Source: Geodermatophilaceae bacterium
GTDB taxonomy: Bacteria > Actinomycetota > Actinomycetes > Mycobacteriales > Geodermatophilaceae
Direction: 5' to 3'
Assembly (NCBI GenBank): GCA_013813215.1
Contig: JACCSC010000220.1
Location: 1-5,610 of the forward strand
Length of the DNA stretch: 5,610 nucleotides
Shown here: piece after piece, positions 1 to 5,294 of the stretch
How positions within the stretch are numbered: the first letter of the stretch is position 1
How the letters are laid out: every line of letters begins with the position of its first letter
Translations under genes and position numbers: made by a program
The notes under the pieces: model-generated
Seen by the model: the letters and a program-made list of their open reading frames with translations, nothing else
What the model was told of the DNA's origin: nothing
The model's database searches: none

Positions 1-18
1 CGGTGCGACACTCGGCGC

Positions 19-1164
19 ATGGAGCTATCGCTGTACGAGTCCGCGCACGAGGACTTCCGCGACATGGTCCGCGACTTCGTCGCCAAGGAGGTCACGCCGC
101 ACCACGAGCAATGGGAACGCGAAGGCGTCGTCGACCGCGGCGTCTGGCTGGCCGCCGGCAAGCAGGGCCTGTTGGGAATGGACCTGCCGGAGCAGTACGG
201 CGGGGGCGGCGTACGCGACTTCCGCTACAACGCGGTCGTCGCCGAAGAACTGCTGCGGGCCGGCGCCACGGGGCCCGGATTCTTCCTGCACAACGACATC
301 GTCGCGCCGTACCTGCGGGATCTGGCCACCGACGAGCAGCAGGCCCGCTGGCTGCCGGGGTTCTGCTCGGGGGAGACGATCAGCGCGATCGCGATGACCG
401 AGCCGGGGGCCGGCAGCGACCTGCAGGGCATCGCCACCTCGGCCCGCCGCGACGGGGACGACTTCGTCGTCAACGGCTCCAAGACGTTCATCACCAACGG
501 GATCCTGTCCGACCTGGTGATCGTCGCGGTCAAGACCAACCCGGATGCGCCGGGTTCGCGGGGGCTCAGCCTGCTGGTCGTCGAGCGGGGGACGCCGGGC
601 TTCGAGCGCGGCCGCAACCTGGACAAGGTGGGCATGAAGGCGCAGGACACCGCGGAGTTGTTCTTCGACGACGCGCGGGTGCCCGTCGCGAACCTGCTGG
701 GCGAGCTGAACGGCGGCTTCGGCCATCTCGTGGACAAGTTGCCCCAGGAGCGGTTGTCCATCGCCGTGGCCGCGGTCGCCGCCGCGGAGACGATGCTGGA
801 CATGACCCTGGAGTACGTGAAGCAGCGTCGCGCGTTCGGAACAGCGATCGGCAGCTTCCAGTACAACCGCTTCATCCTCGCCGAACTCGCGACGAAGGTT
901 CAGGTCGCCCGCGTCTTCGTGAACACGTGCATCGGCGAACTGAACGCCGGACGGCTCACCGCGACCGACGCGGCGATGGCGAAGTGGTGGACCACAGACC
1001 TGCAGAACGCCGTCGCCGACTCCTGCCTCCAGCTGCACGGCGGCTACGGGTACATGACCGAGTACCCCATCTCCAAGGCGTGGCGGGACGGCCGTGTGCA
1101 GTCGATCTACGGCGGTACGAACGAGATCATGAAGGAGATCATCGGACGTTCGCTCGGTGTCTGA
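19..1164 (+). CDS. Acyl-CoA dehydrogenase, long-chain (LCAD-like) type
   Basis: FAD-dependent acyl-CoA dehydrogenase of 381 residues, the usual full length, introducing the alpha-beta double bond in an acyl-CoA during fatty acid or related acyl catabolism in the cytoplasm. Seen: the N-terminal helical domain (about 1-120), the flavin/substrate signature MTEPGAGSD at 126-134, the beta domain, and the C-terminal helical domain ending in LHGGYGYM and YGGTNEIMKE. Medium- and short-chain members carry the base Glu in a Y-E-G-T motif; here that position is Gly365. The LPQER motif, as in LCAD and isovaleryl-CoA enzymes, supplies the probable base, Glu244. The ATG at 19 gives a family-typical N-terminus; no clear Shine-Dalgarno is visible in the 18 nt available, and the frame is open to the window edge, so an upstream start is not excluded. 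It overlaps the following transporter gene by 8 nt. The true substrate (fatty acyl, branched, or steroid side chain) cannot be told. Confidence 0.93.
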   Translation: MELSLYESAHEDFRDMVRDFVAKEVTPHHEQWEREGVVDRGVWLAAGKQGLLGMDLPEQYGGGGVRDFRYNAVVAEELLRAGATGPGFFLHNDIVAPYLRDLATDEQQARWLPGFCSGETISAIAMTEPGAGSDLQGIATSARRDGDDFVVNGSKTFITNGILSDLVIVAVKTNPDAPGSRGLSLLVVERGTPGFERGRNLDKVGMKAQDTAELFFDDARVPVANLLGELNGGFGHLVDKLPQERLSIAVAAVAAAETMLDMTLEYVKQRRAFGTAIGSFQYNRFILAELATKVQVARVFVNTCIGELNAGRLTATDAAMAKWWTTDLQNAVADSCLQLHGGYGYMTEYPISKAWRDGRVQSIYGGTNEIMKEIIGRSLGV

Positions 1165-2425
1165 GTCGCTGCCCGTATTGCTGCGAGCGCCGGCGGTCCA
1201 GCGCCGGACGCTGCTCGTGCTGTCGGCGAGCCAGGTCATCGGCGGCGTCGGGCAGGCGATCGGGATCGCGGTCGGAAGCCTGCTCGCCGCGCAGATCGCA
1301 GGGACGGCCGCCGTGGCGGGCCTGGCCTCCACGTCGTCGGTCCTGGGGGCGGCGCTGCTCGCGGTACCCGTGGCGCGGATCATGTCCTCGTCGGGTCGAC
1401 GGGCCGGCCTCATCGTGGGGTACGTCGCCGCGCTGCTGGGCGCTGCGGTGGTGGTGGCCGCAGCCTTCGCCGACTCCCTGGCGCTGATGCTGGTCGGGAT
1501 GTTCCTGTTCGGTGGCGGCACCACTGCCGGCTTCCAGGCCCGCTTCGCGGCCACCGACCTCGCCGAGCCGCACCGTCGCGGTCAGGCGCTGTCCCTCGTC
1601 GTGTGGGCGACGACCATCGGCGCCGTACTGGGCCCGAACCTCTCCCAGCCGTCCGGCGCACTGGGCGAGGCGCTCGGTCTGGCCCGGCTGAGCGGACCGT
1701 TCCTGATCTCCGCCGTCCTATTCGCGCTGGCGGCGCTGTTCGTCGCGGTCCTGCTGCGTCCCGACCCGCTGCTGCTCTCGCGTGAGTTGAGCGCCGAGAC
1801 CTGGGAACCGACCGCGCAGCGGGCTTCGGTACGGCGCTCGCTGTCGGCCATCGTGTCGACCCCGGACGGCCGGCTGGGCCTGCTCGCGGTCGTCGTCTCG
1901 CACTCGGTCATGGTGGCGGTGATGGTGCTGTCGCCGATTCATCTGGGCCACGGCGGTGCGACGCTGACGGTGATCGGGGTGGTGATCAGCATGCACATCG
2001 CGGGCATGTTCGCCCTGAGTCCGCTCGTGGGCTGGCTGGCCGACCGGGTGGGACGTCGGCGTACGGTCCTGGTCGGTGCCGTCGTCCTCGCCGTGGCCCT
2101 GGCGATCGCCGGTACGGCGCCGGCTGACCGCTCAGGCCAGGTCGCGGTCGGGTTGTTCCTGTTGGGTCTGGGCTGGTCGTTCGGGCTGATCGCCGGCTCC
2201 ACTCTGGTCACCGAGTCCGTCCCCGCTGCCATCCGCCCGCAGGCGCAGGGGGCCAGCGACCTCACGATGGGGCTGTGCGCCGCCTTGGCCGGAGCGCTGG
2301 CCGGTCCGGTTCTCGACCTGGCCGGTTACGCCGGACTCAACCTGGTGGCCGGCGTCATCGTCGTACCGCTGTTCCTCGTGGCGTTGCGCGCTGTGGTCAG
2401 TCCCGGTCGCGGTACTGCCGGATGA
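1157..2425 (+). CDS. Major facilitator superfamily (MFS) transporter
   Basis: Integral membrane transporter of 422 residues, a normal length for a 12-helix MFS protein. Hydrophobic segments fill both halves, separated by a charged central cytoplasmic loop at about residues 200-235. The conserved MFS loop motif is clear in the second half, GWLADRVGRRR at 292-302 (between helices 8 and 9). A degenerate copy is in the first half at 71-82 (PVARIMSSSGRR), the expected duplicated pattern. The GTG start lies inside the end of the dehydrogenase gene; the GTGTCTGA overlap of 8 nt suggests translational coupling and one transcript. A purine stretch AAGGAG about 20 nt upstream is too far to be a good ribosome site, which also favours coupling. 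It resembles drug-efflux-like MFS proteins, but no substrate can be read from the sequence; pairing with the dehydrogenase could mean acyl or lipid-related cargo, which is only an inference. Confidence 0.9.
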   Translation: MSESLPVLLRAPAVQRRTLLVLSASQVIGGVGQAIGIAVGSLLAAQIAGTAAVAGLASTSSVLGAALLAVPVARIMSSSGRRAGLIVGYVAALLGAAVVVAAAFADSLALMLVGMFLFGGGTTAGFQARFAATDLAEPHRRGQALSLVVWATTIGAVLGPNLSQPSGALGEALGLARLSGPFLISAVLFALAALFVAVLLRPDPLLLSRELSAETWEPTAQRASVRRSLSAIVSTPDGRLGLLAVVVSHSVMVAVMVLSPIHLGHGGATLTVIGVVISMHIAGMFALSPLVGWLADRVGRRRTVLVGAVVLAVALAIAGTAPADRSGQVAVGLFLLGLGWSFGLIAGSTLVTESVPAAIRPQAQGASDLTMGLCAALAGALAGPVLDLAGYAGLNLVAGVIVVPLFLVALRAVVSPGRGTAG

Positions 2426-2495
2426 GCAGGACCAACGCGACGATCAGGGCCAGCGCGATCCCGACCTCGAAGAAGAGCGCGTAACCGTCGGACAC
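2397..2495 (-). CDS. Possible 32-residue single-span membrane peptide
   Basis: A short minus-strand frame starting with GTG (VSDGYALFF...) encodes 32 residues. An acidic N-terminal part with Asp3 and Glu10 leads into an unbroken hydrophobic stretch at about 11-25, followed by a basic tail RQYRDRD. This is the layout of a single transmembrane helix with a positive cytoplasmic C-terminus. Its end overlaps the 3' end of the MFS gene by 29 nt, tail to tail, and it is divergent from the DUF3046 gene. A TACGGT hexamer 6 nt before the GTG would fit a leaderless transcript, and GGTGGA could act as a weak ribosome site if a leader exists. I do not recognise a family. The frame continues open upstream across the other strand's genes, but that longer reading is a shadow with no membrane character. 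The call rests on composition and placement only. Confidence 0.4.
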   Translation of the reverse strand: MSDGYALFFEVGIALALIVALVLLIRQYRDRD

Positions 2496-2501
2496 CGGTC
2501 C

Positions 2502-2507
2502 ACCGTA
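2502..2507 (-). promoter_or_regulatory. Candidate -10 box for the minus-strand peptide
   Basis: On the minus strand TACGGT matches the actinobacterial TANNNT -10 pattern and ends 6 nt before the GTG of the 32-residue frame, the spacing expected when transcription starts at the start codon. No convincing -35 is seen. A single hexamer in GC-rich DNA is weak evidence. Confidence 0.25.
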
Positions 2508-2551
2508 CGGCGGTGCGGCGGCTGTTGCCGACGCGCGCGAGTTCCGCCGAC

Positions 2552-2557
2552 TAGCCT
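2552..2557 (+). promoter_or_regulatory. -10 box for a leaderless DUF3046 transcript
   Basis: TAGCCT matches TANNNT and is followed by exactly 7 nt and then the GTG start of the DUF3046 gene. Transcription should therefore begin at or next to the start codon, giving a leaderless mRNA, a common arrangement in actinobacteria. No Shine-Dalgarno is present before the GTG, in agreement. A TTGCCG at 2525-2530 is a possible -35 but is 21 bp away, longer than usual. The same TAGCCT hexamer serves in the first recA promoter. Confidence 0.55.
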
Positions 2558-2564
2558 CGCTCCG

Positions 2565-2759
2565 GTGCGGCTGACCATGTTCTGGGAGCAGATGGAGTCC
2601 CGCTTCGGCTCCCGGCAGGCCGACACCATCGCCCGCGACCAGGTCATGCGCCAGCTCGACGGGCAGACGGTGGTGCAGGCCCTGGCCGCCGGCTGGAGTG
2701 CCCAGGCGGTGTGGCTCGCGGTGTGCGAGGCGTACGAGATCCCGCTCGCCGAGCGCTGA
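2565..2759 (+). CDS. DUF3046 family protein, conserved recA neighbour
   Basis: Small soluble protein of 64 residues matching the DUF3046 family of actinobacteria. Recognised by the opening MRLTMFWEQMESRFG, the ARDQVMRQLDGQTV segment in the middle and the closing AVWLAVCEAYEIP, with length typical of the family. There is no signal peptide or membrane segment; the composition is mostly helical with several Trp and Gln residues. The GTG at 2565 gives the family-typical N-terminus; an internal ATG at residue 5 would cut into it. The gene sits directly upstream of recA with 171 nt between them, a gene order seen in many actinobacteria (in M. tuberculosis the equivalent gene precedes recA). Its function is unknown to me; the steady linkage hints at a role near DNA repair but proves nothing. 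Its own promoter is leaderless and lacks a LexA box, so it is probably not SOS-controlled itself. Confidence 0.9.
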   Translation: MRLTMFWEQMESRFGSRQADTIARDQVMRQLDGQTVVQALAAGWSAQAVWLAVCEAYEIPLAER

Positions 2760-2790
2760 GCCGGGGTTCGTTGCGGTCTCGGCGTGTCGC

Positions 2791-2819
2791 TTCGACTCGA
2801 ACACCCGTTCGGATAGCCT
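2791..2819 (+). promoter_or_regulatory. recA upstream promoter (LexA-controlled)
   Basis: TTCGAC at 2791-2796 and TAGCCT at 2814-2819 form a -35/-10 pair with a 17-bp spacer. The spacer is filled almost exactly by the LexA box, so bound repressor would block polymerase. The predicted start is near 2826, giving a leader of roughly 105 nt before the recA ATG. The -35 is imperfect. Confidence 0.6.
2797..2812 (+). promoter_or_regulatory. LexA (SOS) box of recA
   Basis: TCGAAC-ACCC-GTTCGG matches the actinobacterial SOS box TCGAAC-N4-GTTCGA at 11 of 12 defined bases. It lies 118 nt before the recA ATG and in the spacer of a promoter, the position expected for repression relieved by RecA-stimulated LexA self-cleavage. 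Thus RecA would induce its own gene after DNA damage. Confidence 0.87.
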
Positions 2820-2847
2820 GTCCACAGGGCAGGCCCGCTGTCCACAG
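2818..2847 (+). repeat. Two CTGTCCACAG direct repeats, DnaA-box-like
   Basis: CTGTCCACAG occurs at 2818-2827 and again at 2838-2847, start to start 20 bp, about two helical turns, so both copies face the same side of DNA. Each is itself a quasi-palindrome (CTGT-CC-ACAG). The first nine bases differ at only one position from the actinobacterial DnaA box TTGTCCACA. The pair covers the predicted start site of the LexA-controlled promoter. Their use as protein-binding sites is inferred. Confidence 0.7.
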
Positions 2848-2867
2848 ATCGGGGTGGCATCCCCGTT

Positions 2868-2890
2868 CTGTCGGTGGCTCTCCCTAGCGT
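2868..2890 (+). promoter_or_regulatory. recA downstream promoter, PafBC/RecA-NDp type
   Basis: CTGTCGGTGG, 7 nt, then TAGCGT closely follows the mycobacterial RecA-NDp layout (TTGTCRGTGG, 7 nt, TAG...), the LexA-independent DNA-damage promoter activated by PafBC. The first base differs (C for T). The predicted start is near 2897, about 34 nt before the recA ATG. The order, LexA promoter distal and LexA-independent promoter proximal, is the same as I recall for M. tuberculosis recA. Confidence 0.72.
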
Positions 2891-2923
2891 CGTGGCATCG
2901 CAGCGCTCGACCTGACCGAAAGT

Positions 2924-2928
2924 GGAGA
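2924..2928 (+). promoter_or_regulatory. Ribosome binding site of recA
   Basis: GGAGA ends 2 nt before the ATG at 2931 (AGTGGAGACC-ATG); the GGAG core is 3 nt from the ATG. The spacing is short but it is the only purine-rich site. It also argues against an in-frame GTG at 2922, which would lie within this site and add three residues absent from RecA relatives. Confidence 0.6.
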
Positions 2929-2930
2929 CC

Positions 2931-5294
2931 ATGCCTGGATTGGACCGCGAGAAGTCCCTGGACGTCGCGCTCGCGCAGATCGAGAAGGCCTACGGCAAGG
3001 GCGCCGTGATGCGCCTCGGCGACGAGGTGGCCGTGCCGATGCGGGTCATCCCGACCGGCTCGATCGCCCTCGACCTCGCCCTCGGTGTCGGCGGCCTGCC
3101 GCGCGGCCGGGTGGTGGAGATATACGGACCGGAAAGTTCGGGTAAGACCACCGTGGCGCTGCACGCGGTCGCCCAGGCGCAGGCAGCCGGCGGGATCGCC
3201 GCGTTCATCGACGCCGAGCACGCGCTGGACCCCGACTACGCGCGCGCTCTCGGGGTGGACACCGACGCGCTGCTGGTCTCCCAGCCCGACACCGGTGAGC
3301 AGGCGCTGGAGATCATGGACATGCTGATCCGCTCCGGCGCCCTGGACATCATCGTGGTCGACTCCGTCGCCGCGCTGGTGCCGCGGGCGGAGATCGAGGG
3401 CGAGATGGGGGACAGCCACGTCGGCCTGCAGGCCCGGTTGATGAGCCAGGCGCTGCGCAAGATCACCGGTGCGCTGAGCAACTCCGGCACGACGGCGATC
3501 TTCATCAACCAGCTGCGCGAGAAGATAGGCGTGATGTTCGGAAGTCCCGAAACCACCACCGGTGGGAAGGCGCTCAAGTTCTACGCCTCGATTCGGTTGG
3601 ATGTTCGGCGGATCGAAACGCTCAAGGACGGCGGGGACGCGGTTGGCAACCGGACCCGCGTCAAGGTCGTCAAGAACAAGTGTCTCGCCGAAGGTTCCCT
3701 TGTCTTCGACCCCGTGACCGGACAGACGCATCGGATCGAGGATGTCGTTGCCCAGCGTCGAGCGATCTCCGTTGTCTCGGCGGCCAAGGACAACACGTTG
3801 CATGTGCGACCTGTGGTCTCGTGGTTCGACCAGGGGGAGCAAGACGTTGTGGGCCTGCGCTTCGAGGGTGGCACTGGCTTGTGGGTCACTCCCGACCACA
3901 AGGTGCTCACGGATCGGGGTTGGCAGCTCGCTGGACAACTCACGCCCGGTGACCGGTTGGCCCGGCCGCGTCATTTCCTCGGGTTCGGTGAGCAAGCCCC
4001 GGTTTCGCCTGAGGAGGCCCGACTTCTCGGATACCTCATCGGCGACGGCTACGTCGGGGGGAAGACACCAATGACCTTCATCAATGCCGAGCCGAGCCTG
4101 CACGCAGACGTTGCGCACATCGCCAGCGGTCTCGGCTGTCGAGCGAAGCCACAGAGCCCGTCGTCCGTAGCGCTGTCACACCGGCCAGGAGAACGCAACG
4201 GCGTCCTCGCTCTGTGCCGGGCTGCCGGTATCTATGGCCACCTGGCGTGGGAGAAGAGCATCCCCTCCTACTTCTTCGACCCGGCGGTGTCGTCGGAGGT
4301 CGTCGCCAACTTGCTGTTCGGATTGCTCGAAACCGATGGCCACGTGAGCCTTGAGCAGACTGGAGCAGTCCGGGCAGGCTTCACGACGACCTCCGAGCAA
4401 CTTGCGCACCAGATCCATTGGTTGCTGTTGCGGTTCGGGGTGGGCAGCACCGTCCGGGAGTATGACCCGACGCAGCGGCGCCCTAGCCTCCTCAACGGGC
4501 GGGAGGTCCGGCATCGTCGTCCGGTCTATGAAGTGCGAATCTCCGGCAGCGACAACACTGAAGCATTCGCGGCGGCGCTTCCGCTCTGGGGCCCACGCGG
4601 CCGTGTTCTTCGGAAGGCCTTGGACACCCAGGACGGAGCTCGCCGGCGGGGATCGCAAGGGGTCTATCTCTCGCGCGCATGCAGTTCACCTGTCCTGGAG
4701 CACCTGCGCATGCGCGGGCTCACTGCGCAGACGGCAGCACAGTTGATCGGGCCGACGGCCGGCAACCCTCGTGGCGGCATGAAGCAGGTCCTGGGGACTC
4801 ATCGGCTGCGGCGAGACCGGCTTCGGCTGCTGGCCGACGCCCTCAACGACTCCTTCCTGGATCAGGTGTTGTCCGAAGAGGTCCGCTACTCGGTGCTCCG
4901 CGAAGTTCTTCCGGTCCGGCGCGCTCGCACTTTCGACATCGAGGTCGAGGACCTCCATACATTCGTCGCGGATGACGTCGTGGTACACAACTGCGCCCCC
5001 CCGTTCAAACAAGCGGAGTTCGATATCGTCTATGGCCGGGGAATCAGTCGAGAAGGCTCGCTGATCGACGTAGGTGTGGAGCAGGGCATCGTGCGCAAGT
5101 CCGGTGCCTGGTACACCTACGAAGGCGACCAGCTCGGCCAGGGCAAGGAGAACGTCCGGGCGTTCCTGCGCGACAACCCCGACCTCGCCGACGAGATCGA
5201 GAAGAAGCTCAAGGAGAAGCTCGGCATCGGCCCGAAGATGGACGCCGACCCCGCCCCGGCCGGGGTACCCGCTCCGGTCAAGGTGGACTTCTGA
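2931..5294 (+). CDS. recA: RecA recombinase precursor interrupted by an intein
   Basis: Precursor of 787 residues. Exteins 1-250 and 688-787 join to a 350-residue RecA, which forms ATP-dependent filaments on single-stranded DNA for strand exchange and stimulates LexA cleavage. Seen, with numbering equal to E. coli RecA: Walker A GPESSGKT 66-73, catalytic Glu96 in DAEHALD, Walker B Asp144 in IIVVDS, Gln194 in FINQL, and the L2 DNA-binding loop through GSPETTTGG. The C-extein carries CAPPFKQAEFDIVYG and an acidic, lysine-rich tail. The extein residue after the intein is Cys688, needed for splicing; intein-free RecAs have other residues there. The ATG at 2931 gives the usual MPGLDREKSLDVAL-type start. 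Two damage-responsive promoters precede it, and recX follows without a gap. The gene is unbroken, so functional RecA depends entirely on splicing. Third-base composition shifts around the intein and, briefly, at Walker A. Confidence 0.98.
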   Translation: MPGLDREKSLDVALAQIEKAYGKGAVMRLGDEVAVPMRVIPTGSIALDLALGVGGLPRGRVVEIYGPESSGKTTVALHAVAQAQAAGGIAAFIDAEHALDPDYARALGVDTDALLVSQPDTGEQALEIMDMLIRSGALDIIVVDSVAALVPRAEIEGEMGDSHVGLQARLMSQALRKITGALSNSGTTAIFINQLREKIGVMFGSPETTTGGKALKFYASIRLDVRRIETLKDGGDAVGNRTRVKVVKNKCLAEGSLVFDPVTGQTHRIEDVVAQRRAISVVSAAKDNTLHVRPVVSWFDQGEQDVVGLRFEGGTGLWVTPDHKVLTDRGWQLAGQLTPGDRLARPRHFLGFGEQAPVSPEEARLLGYLIGDGYVGGKTPMTFINAEPSLHADVAHIASGLGCRAKPQSPSSVALSHRPGERNGVLALCRAAGIYGHLAWEKSIPSYFFDPAVSSEVVANLLFGLLETDGHVSLEQTGAVRAGFTTTSEQLAHQIHWLLLRFGVGSTVREYDPTQRRPSLLNGREVRHRRPVYEVRISGSDNTEAFAAALPLWGPRGRVLRKALDTQDGARRRGSQGVYLSRACSSPVLEHLRMRGLTAQTAAQLIGPTAGNPRGGMKQVLGTHRLRRDRLRLLADALNDSFLDQVLSEEVRYSVLREVLPVRRARTFDIEVEDLHTFVADDVVVHNCAPPFKQAEFDIVYGRGISREGSLIDVGVEQGIVRKSGAWYTYEGDQLGQGKENVRAFLRDNPDLADEIEKKLKEKLGIGPKMDADPAPAGVPAPVKVDF
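3525..3680 (+). other. recA: Upstream extein tract with intein-like codon use
   Basis: In codons 199-250, 10 of 52 end in A or T (such as ATA, GGA, AGT, GAA, ATT, GAT, GTT). In codons 74-198 only 4 of 125 do, while the first 60 intein codons have 16. The encoded protein is ordinary, highly conserved RecA (L2 loop onward). The pattern suggests donor DNA brought in with the intein. The twelve codons closest to the intein are all G/C-ending, so the boundary is not smooth. Confidence 0.5.
3681..4991 (+). mobile_element. RecA intein with LAGLIDADG homing endonuclease
   Basis: In-frame 437-residue intein between Lys250 and Cys688, excised by protein splicing. Splicing residues: Cys1 in CLAEGS; block B T70-P-D-H73; block F Asp419 and His426; penultimate His436, terminal Asn437, then extein Cys+1. 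Mtu-type family members are known to use Cys1 and Cys+1 as nucleophiles and Asn cyclisation for release. The sequence closely follows the M. tuberculosis RecA intein as I remember it (440 residues, same insertion point after VKVVKNK), including HRIEDVV, RPVVSWFDQG, LAWEK, TTTSEQLAHQIHWLLLRFGVGSTVR and DPRGGMKQVLG-like segments. It is therefore an allelic homologue, not the distinct M. leprae RecA intein. It is three residues shorter, right after the first endonuclease motif. Residue 67 is Leu. About a quarter of early codons end in A/T, against 3-6% in most of recA, pointing to a foreign source. No stop or frameshift is present. Confidence 0.97.
3969..4820 (+). other. Homing endonuclease domain of the intein
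   Basis: Central part of the intein, about residues 97-380 (edges approximate). Two LAGLIDADG helices are visible: LLGYLIGDG ending at Asp122-Gly123, and LLFGLLETDG ending at Asp219-Gly220. The two acidic residues correspond to D122 and D222 of PI-MtuI, the metal-binding catalytic pair, the second shifted by the three-residue loss. The remaining domain keeps HRPGERNG, EKSIPSYFF, RPVYEVRISG and WGPRGR segments, so no degradation is seen. It should cut an intein-free recA at the empty site and promote copying of the intein. Activity itself is inferred. Confidence 0.85.
4992..5075 (+). other. recA: Downstream extein tract with intein-like codon use
   Basis: Codons 688-715 of recA: 10 of 28 end in A or T (AAA, CAA, GAT, TAT, GGA, AGT, CGA, GAA, GTA, GGT), while only 4 of the remaining 72 codons do. 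The change is abrupt near 5075. The protein here (CAPPFKQAEFDIVYGRG) is normal RecA. This is the clearer of the two flanking tracts and is read as sequence co-converted with the intein. Confidence 0.55.
5280..5287 (+). promoter_or_regulatory. Ribosome binding site for a CTG-started recX
   Basis: AAGGTGGA lies inside the last recA codons; its AAGG core is 7 nt before the CTG at 5291. It is the best purine-rich site near the recA/recX junction, and it is what favours CTG 5291 over CTG 5336 as the recX start. Part of the signal is forced by the recA codons Lys-Val-Asp. Confidence 0.4.

Noticed and set aside
3..1487. + strand open frame of 494 codons overlapping the dehydrogenase
   Set aside because: Arg-rich out-of-frame reading of a gene with full family motifs.
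25..1554. Minus-strand open frame of 509 codons opposite the dehydrogenase and transporter
   Set aside because: Shadow of the two clear + strand genes; biased composition with no domain.
2501..2515. CACCG-TACGG-CGGTG hairpin as an operator or terminator
   Set aside because: Short stem expected by chance in GC-rich DNA and it overlaps the proposed minus-strand -10 box.
2743..2755. CGCTC-GCC-GAGCG hairpin as a terminator after DUF3046
   Set aside because: Five-bp stem inside the coding end with no T run; too weak to call.
2818..2847. The CTGTCCACAG pair as a replication origin or CRISPR array
   Set aside because: Only two copies, no AT-rich unwinding region, no dnaA/dnaN context, and no regular spacer series.
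2922..2930. GTG at 2922 as the recA start
   Set aside because: It lies on the ribosome binding sequence and adds residues missing from other RecAs; ATG 2931 gives the normal N-terminus.
2397..4118. Long minus-strand open frame of 573 codons
   Set aside because: It runs antisense through recA, the intein and DUF3046, has the Arg/His/Asp-rich composition of a GC-rich shadow and matches no protein; only its last 32 codons have independent character.
3681..4991. The recA insertion as a group I/II intron or frameshifted insertion
   Set aside because: The frame is open throughout and carries Cys1, TPDH, terminal His-Asn and Cys+1, which identify an intein spliced at protein level.
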